Part shown: positions 30,540-31,567 of the stretch, piece after piece
Numbering within the stretch: position 1 is the stretch's first letter
Layout of the letters: the number at the start of each line of letters is the position of its first letter
Assembly (NCBI RefSeq): GCF_000003605.2
Contig: NW_003109087.1
Span: forward strand, 133,673-165,239
From: Saccoglossus kowalevskii
Lineage: Eukaryota > Hemichordata > Enteropneusta > Harrimaniidae
Direction: 5' to 3'
DNA: 31,567 bases
Translations under genes and position numbers: made by a program
The notes under the pieces: model-generated
What the model saw: the letters and a program-made list of their open reading frames with translations, nothing else
Database searches by the model: none
What the model was told of the DNA's origin: nothing

Positions 30540-31028
30540 CCTTCGCTGAAGCATGTCCCCAGGGTGAGGAGCTGATAATGAAAATTGGTGGGGAAGTATC
30601 ATTATCGTCTCCAAATTATCCATCAGAATATCAGCCAAACTCTTGGTGTTCTTGGAGTGTGGGTGTTGGACCAGGCCAAGCTGTCCAGGTATGCGTTAAT
30701 ACGACTCTATTAGCGTCTACTGTGTATGTTGATAATAATAAAAAATGTGTGATGAAAGTATGGGCTTAGATACATCGGAGCAATATTATATTAATAGGGT
30801 GTCATCAACATTATTCTTGTAGATTACTGTGGAAGATATTGAAATTGAAAATGGGTTTGACTTTGTTAGAATTACAAATTCGGAAGATAGAACAGAATTG
30901 AGTGGGTTCGATCCAGGTTTTACTGCTATATACAAGTCTCATGTGACGATATAATTCCATTAGGGACTCAAGTGTTGAATATCGTGGGTTCGTGATAACG
31001 GCCACTACTGATAGTGAGAATAAATCAG
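30540..31028 (+). pseudogene. Second CUB of gene 3 (30540-30688 intact, 30823-31028 frameshifted)
   Basis: Exon 1 (149 nt) reads AEACPQGEELIMKIGGEVSL, SSPNYPSEYQPNSWCSW and ends GQAVQ with donor GTATGC. Exon 2 starts ITVEDIEIENGFDFV and runs to YKSHVTI, then TAA at 30952-30954. One extra base compared with the paralogue shifts the frame; beyond it the expected RDSSVEYRGFVITATT text is still readable, and a phase-1 donor GTAAGA follows at 31029. The lesion looks recent because the rest is well kept, so a sequencing error is possible. Confidence 0.7.
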
Positions 31029-31567
31029 GTAAGAGCAGCGCAAAATAGCAGAGCATTTCAAAAACTGTAGTAAGCAAGTGGCTTCTGCGTTTCCATTCAC
31101 GCCATTGGTATTTTTGAGATAATGAATTGAATTCCATTATCATAACAGTCAATAACAATAACACATTTATTCTTTCATGCACGTGTTTTCGAACTAAGAA
31201 CGAATGACTGGCTAATGTCTTCATGTAGGTGGTGCATTCTTGTATACATATTGCCCCAGTTGTGTGTCATTTTTTCTTTCGAGTTTAAAAATTTTGACAA
31301 TCCAGTAACAACGTTGTTATCTGACTCAAATTCTCGATCACGCAATAAAACAATATTTGTTATTTGCTGGTTGTGGGAAAACGTGTGGTCCAGTGTAGCT
31401 TCAGGATGAACTGTCATATACCTCACAAAACACAGACTATCGGCCTGTTTCTTTCAGTCAGTGTGAAATAGTCACACATTTTATATCATCTAATACATGA
31501 CGTGGCAAGAATTGGCCCCAAACGAGACTGCCTTTTCGTTTCGTTGCTTCCTTGGCAACAGCACGCC
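31029..31567. other. Intron or flank after gene 3's last visible exon
   Basis: No further exon recognised before the window ends. Since the preceding exon ends at a phase-1 donor, the next exon of the locus probably lies outside. Confidence 0.4.

Larger units (their letters stand above)
26248..31028 (+). pseudogene. Gene 3: decaying CUB-CTLD-CUB paralogue of gene 2
   Basis: Recognisable parts in order: 5'UTR exon, signal exon 26534-26622, CTLD relic about 27061-27210, CUB 27447-27595 and 27707-27886, CTLD 29304-29544 and 29718-29794, CUB 30540-30688 and 30823-31028. Lesions seen: no start codon in the signal exon, a ruined CTLD exon, a 16-base loss in the first CUB, a one-base gain and stop (30952) in the last CUB. 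Splice sites have moved at the remaining CTLD, whose frame is open. The last exon ends with a phase-1 donor, so the locus once continued beyond the window. An intact promoter leaves open that it is transcribed, perhaps from another start. Assembly errors could explain some lesions but hardly all. Confidence 0.7.

Noticed and set aside
1-31567. tRNA genes, CRISPR arrays and operon-type signals
   Set aside because: No cloverleaf with a GTTCGA-type arm, no regular spaced repeats and no bacterial layout were seen; the DNA is animal nuclear.

Overview
The window is AT-rich animal genomic DNA carrying intron-containing genes for secreted, modular extracellular proteins. The recognisable modules are CUB domains, a hevein-like eight-cysteine chitin-binding module (CBM18-like) and C-type lectin-like domains (CTLD). 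The mix suggests a marine invertebrate, perhaps a lancelet or hemichordate, but the sequence alone does not settle this. There are no bacterial features, and I saw no LTR, retroviral or Polinton-like remains.

Layout. (1) 412-7665, plus strand: the 3' part of a mosaic gene, read here as [CBM18-like]-[CUB-a]-[CUB-b1]-[CUB-b2]-[CBM18-like]-[CUB-a2]-[CUB-c]-short tail, with poly(A) signals near 7860-7920. All its exons are open and their splice phases agree. It grew by two nested duplications. (2) 7920-15600: intergenic DNA holding a decayed Tc1/mariner-type transposon (10176-12456) and one small possible ORF at 15013. (3) 15640-19743 (perhaps to 20480): a second gene, with a signal-peptide exon, an assembly gap, CTLD exons (frameshifted as given) and a CUB with an 11-codon deletion, then a dead CUB. 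(4) 20480-25900: mostly gene-poor, with a hAT-like MITE and the 3' end of a LINE in antisense. (5) 25930-31028: a duplicated paralogue of gene 2, including its promoter and 5'UTR exon. It lacks the start codon and carries several lesions, so it looks like a decaying pseudogene. Even so, its CTLD exons can still be read through shifted splice sites.

Common logic. Every module is bounded by phase-1 introns: CUB is two exons with phases 1-0-1, the CBM18-like module is one 1-1 exon, and CTLD is 1-2-1. Modules can therefore be duplicated, lost or combined without changing frame. The window shows birth (recent tandem copies and a gene-conversion patch) and death (stops, frameshifts, lost start) of modules in a likely carbohydrate-recognising or immune-type secreted family. 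Function is inferred from domains only.
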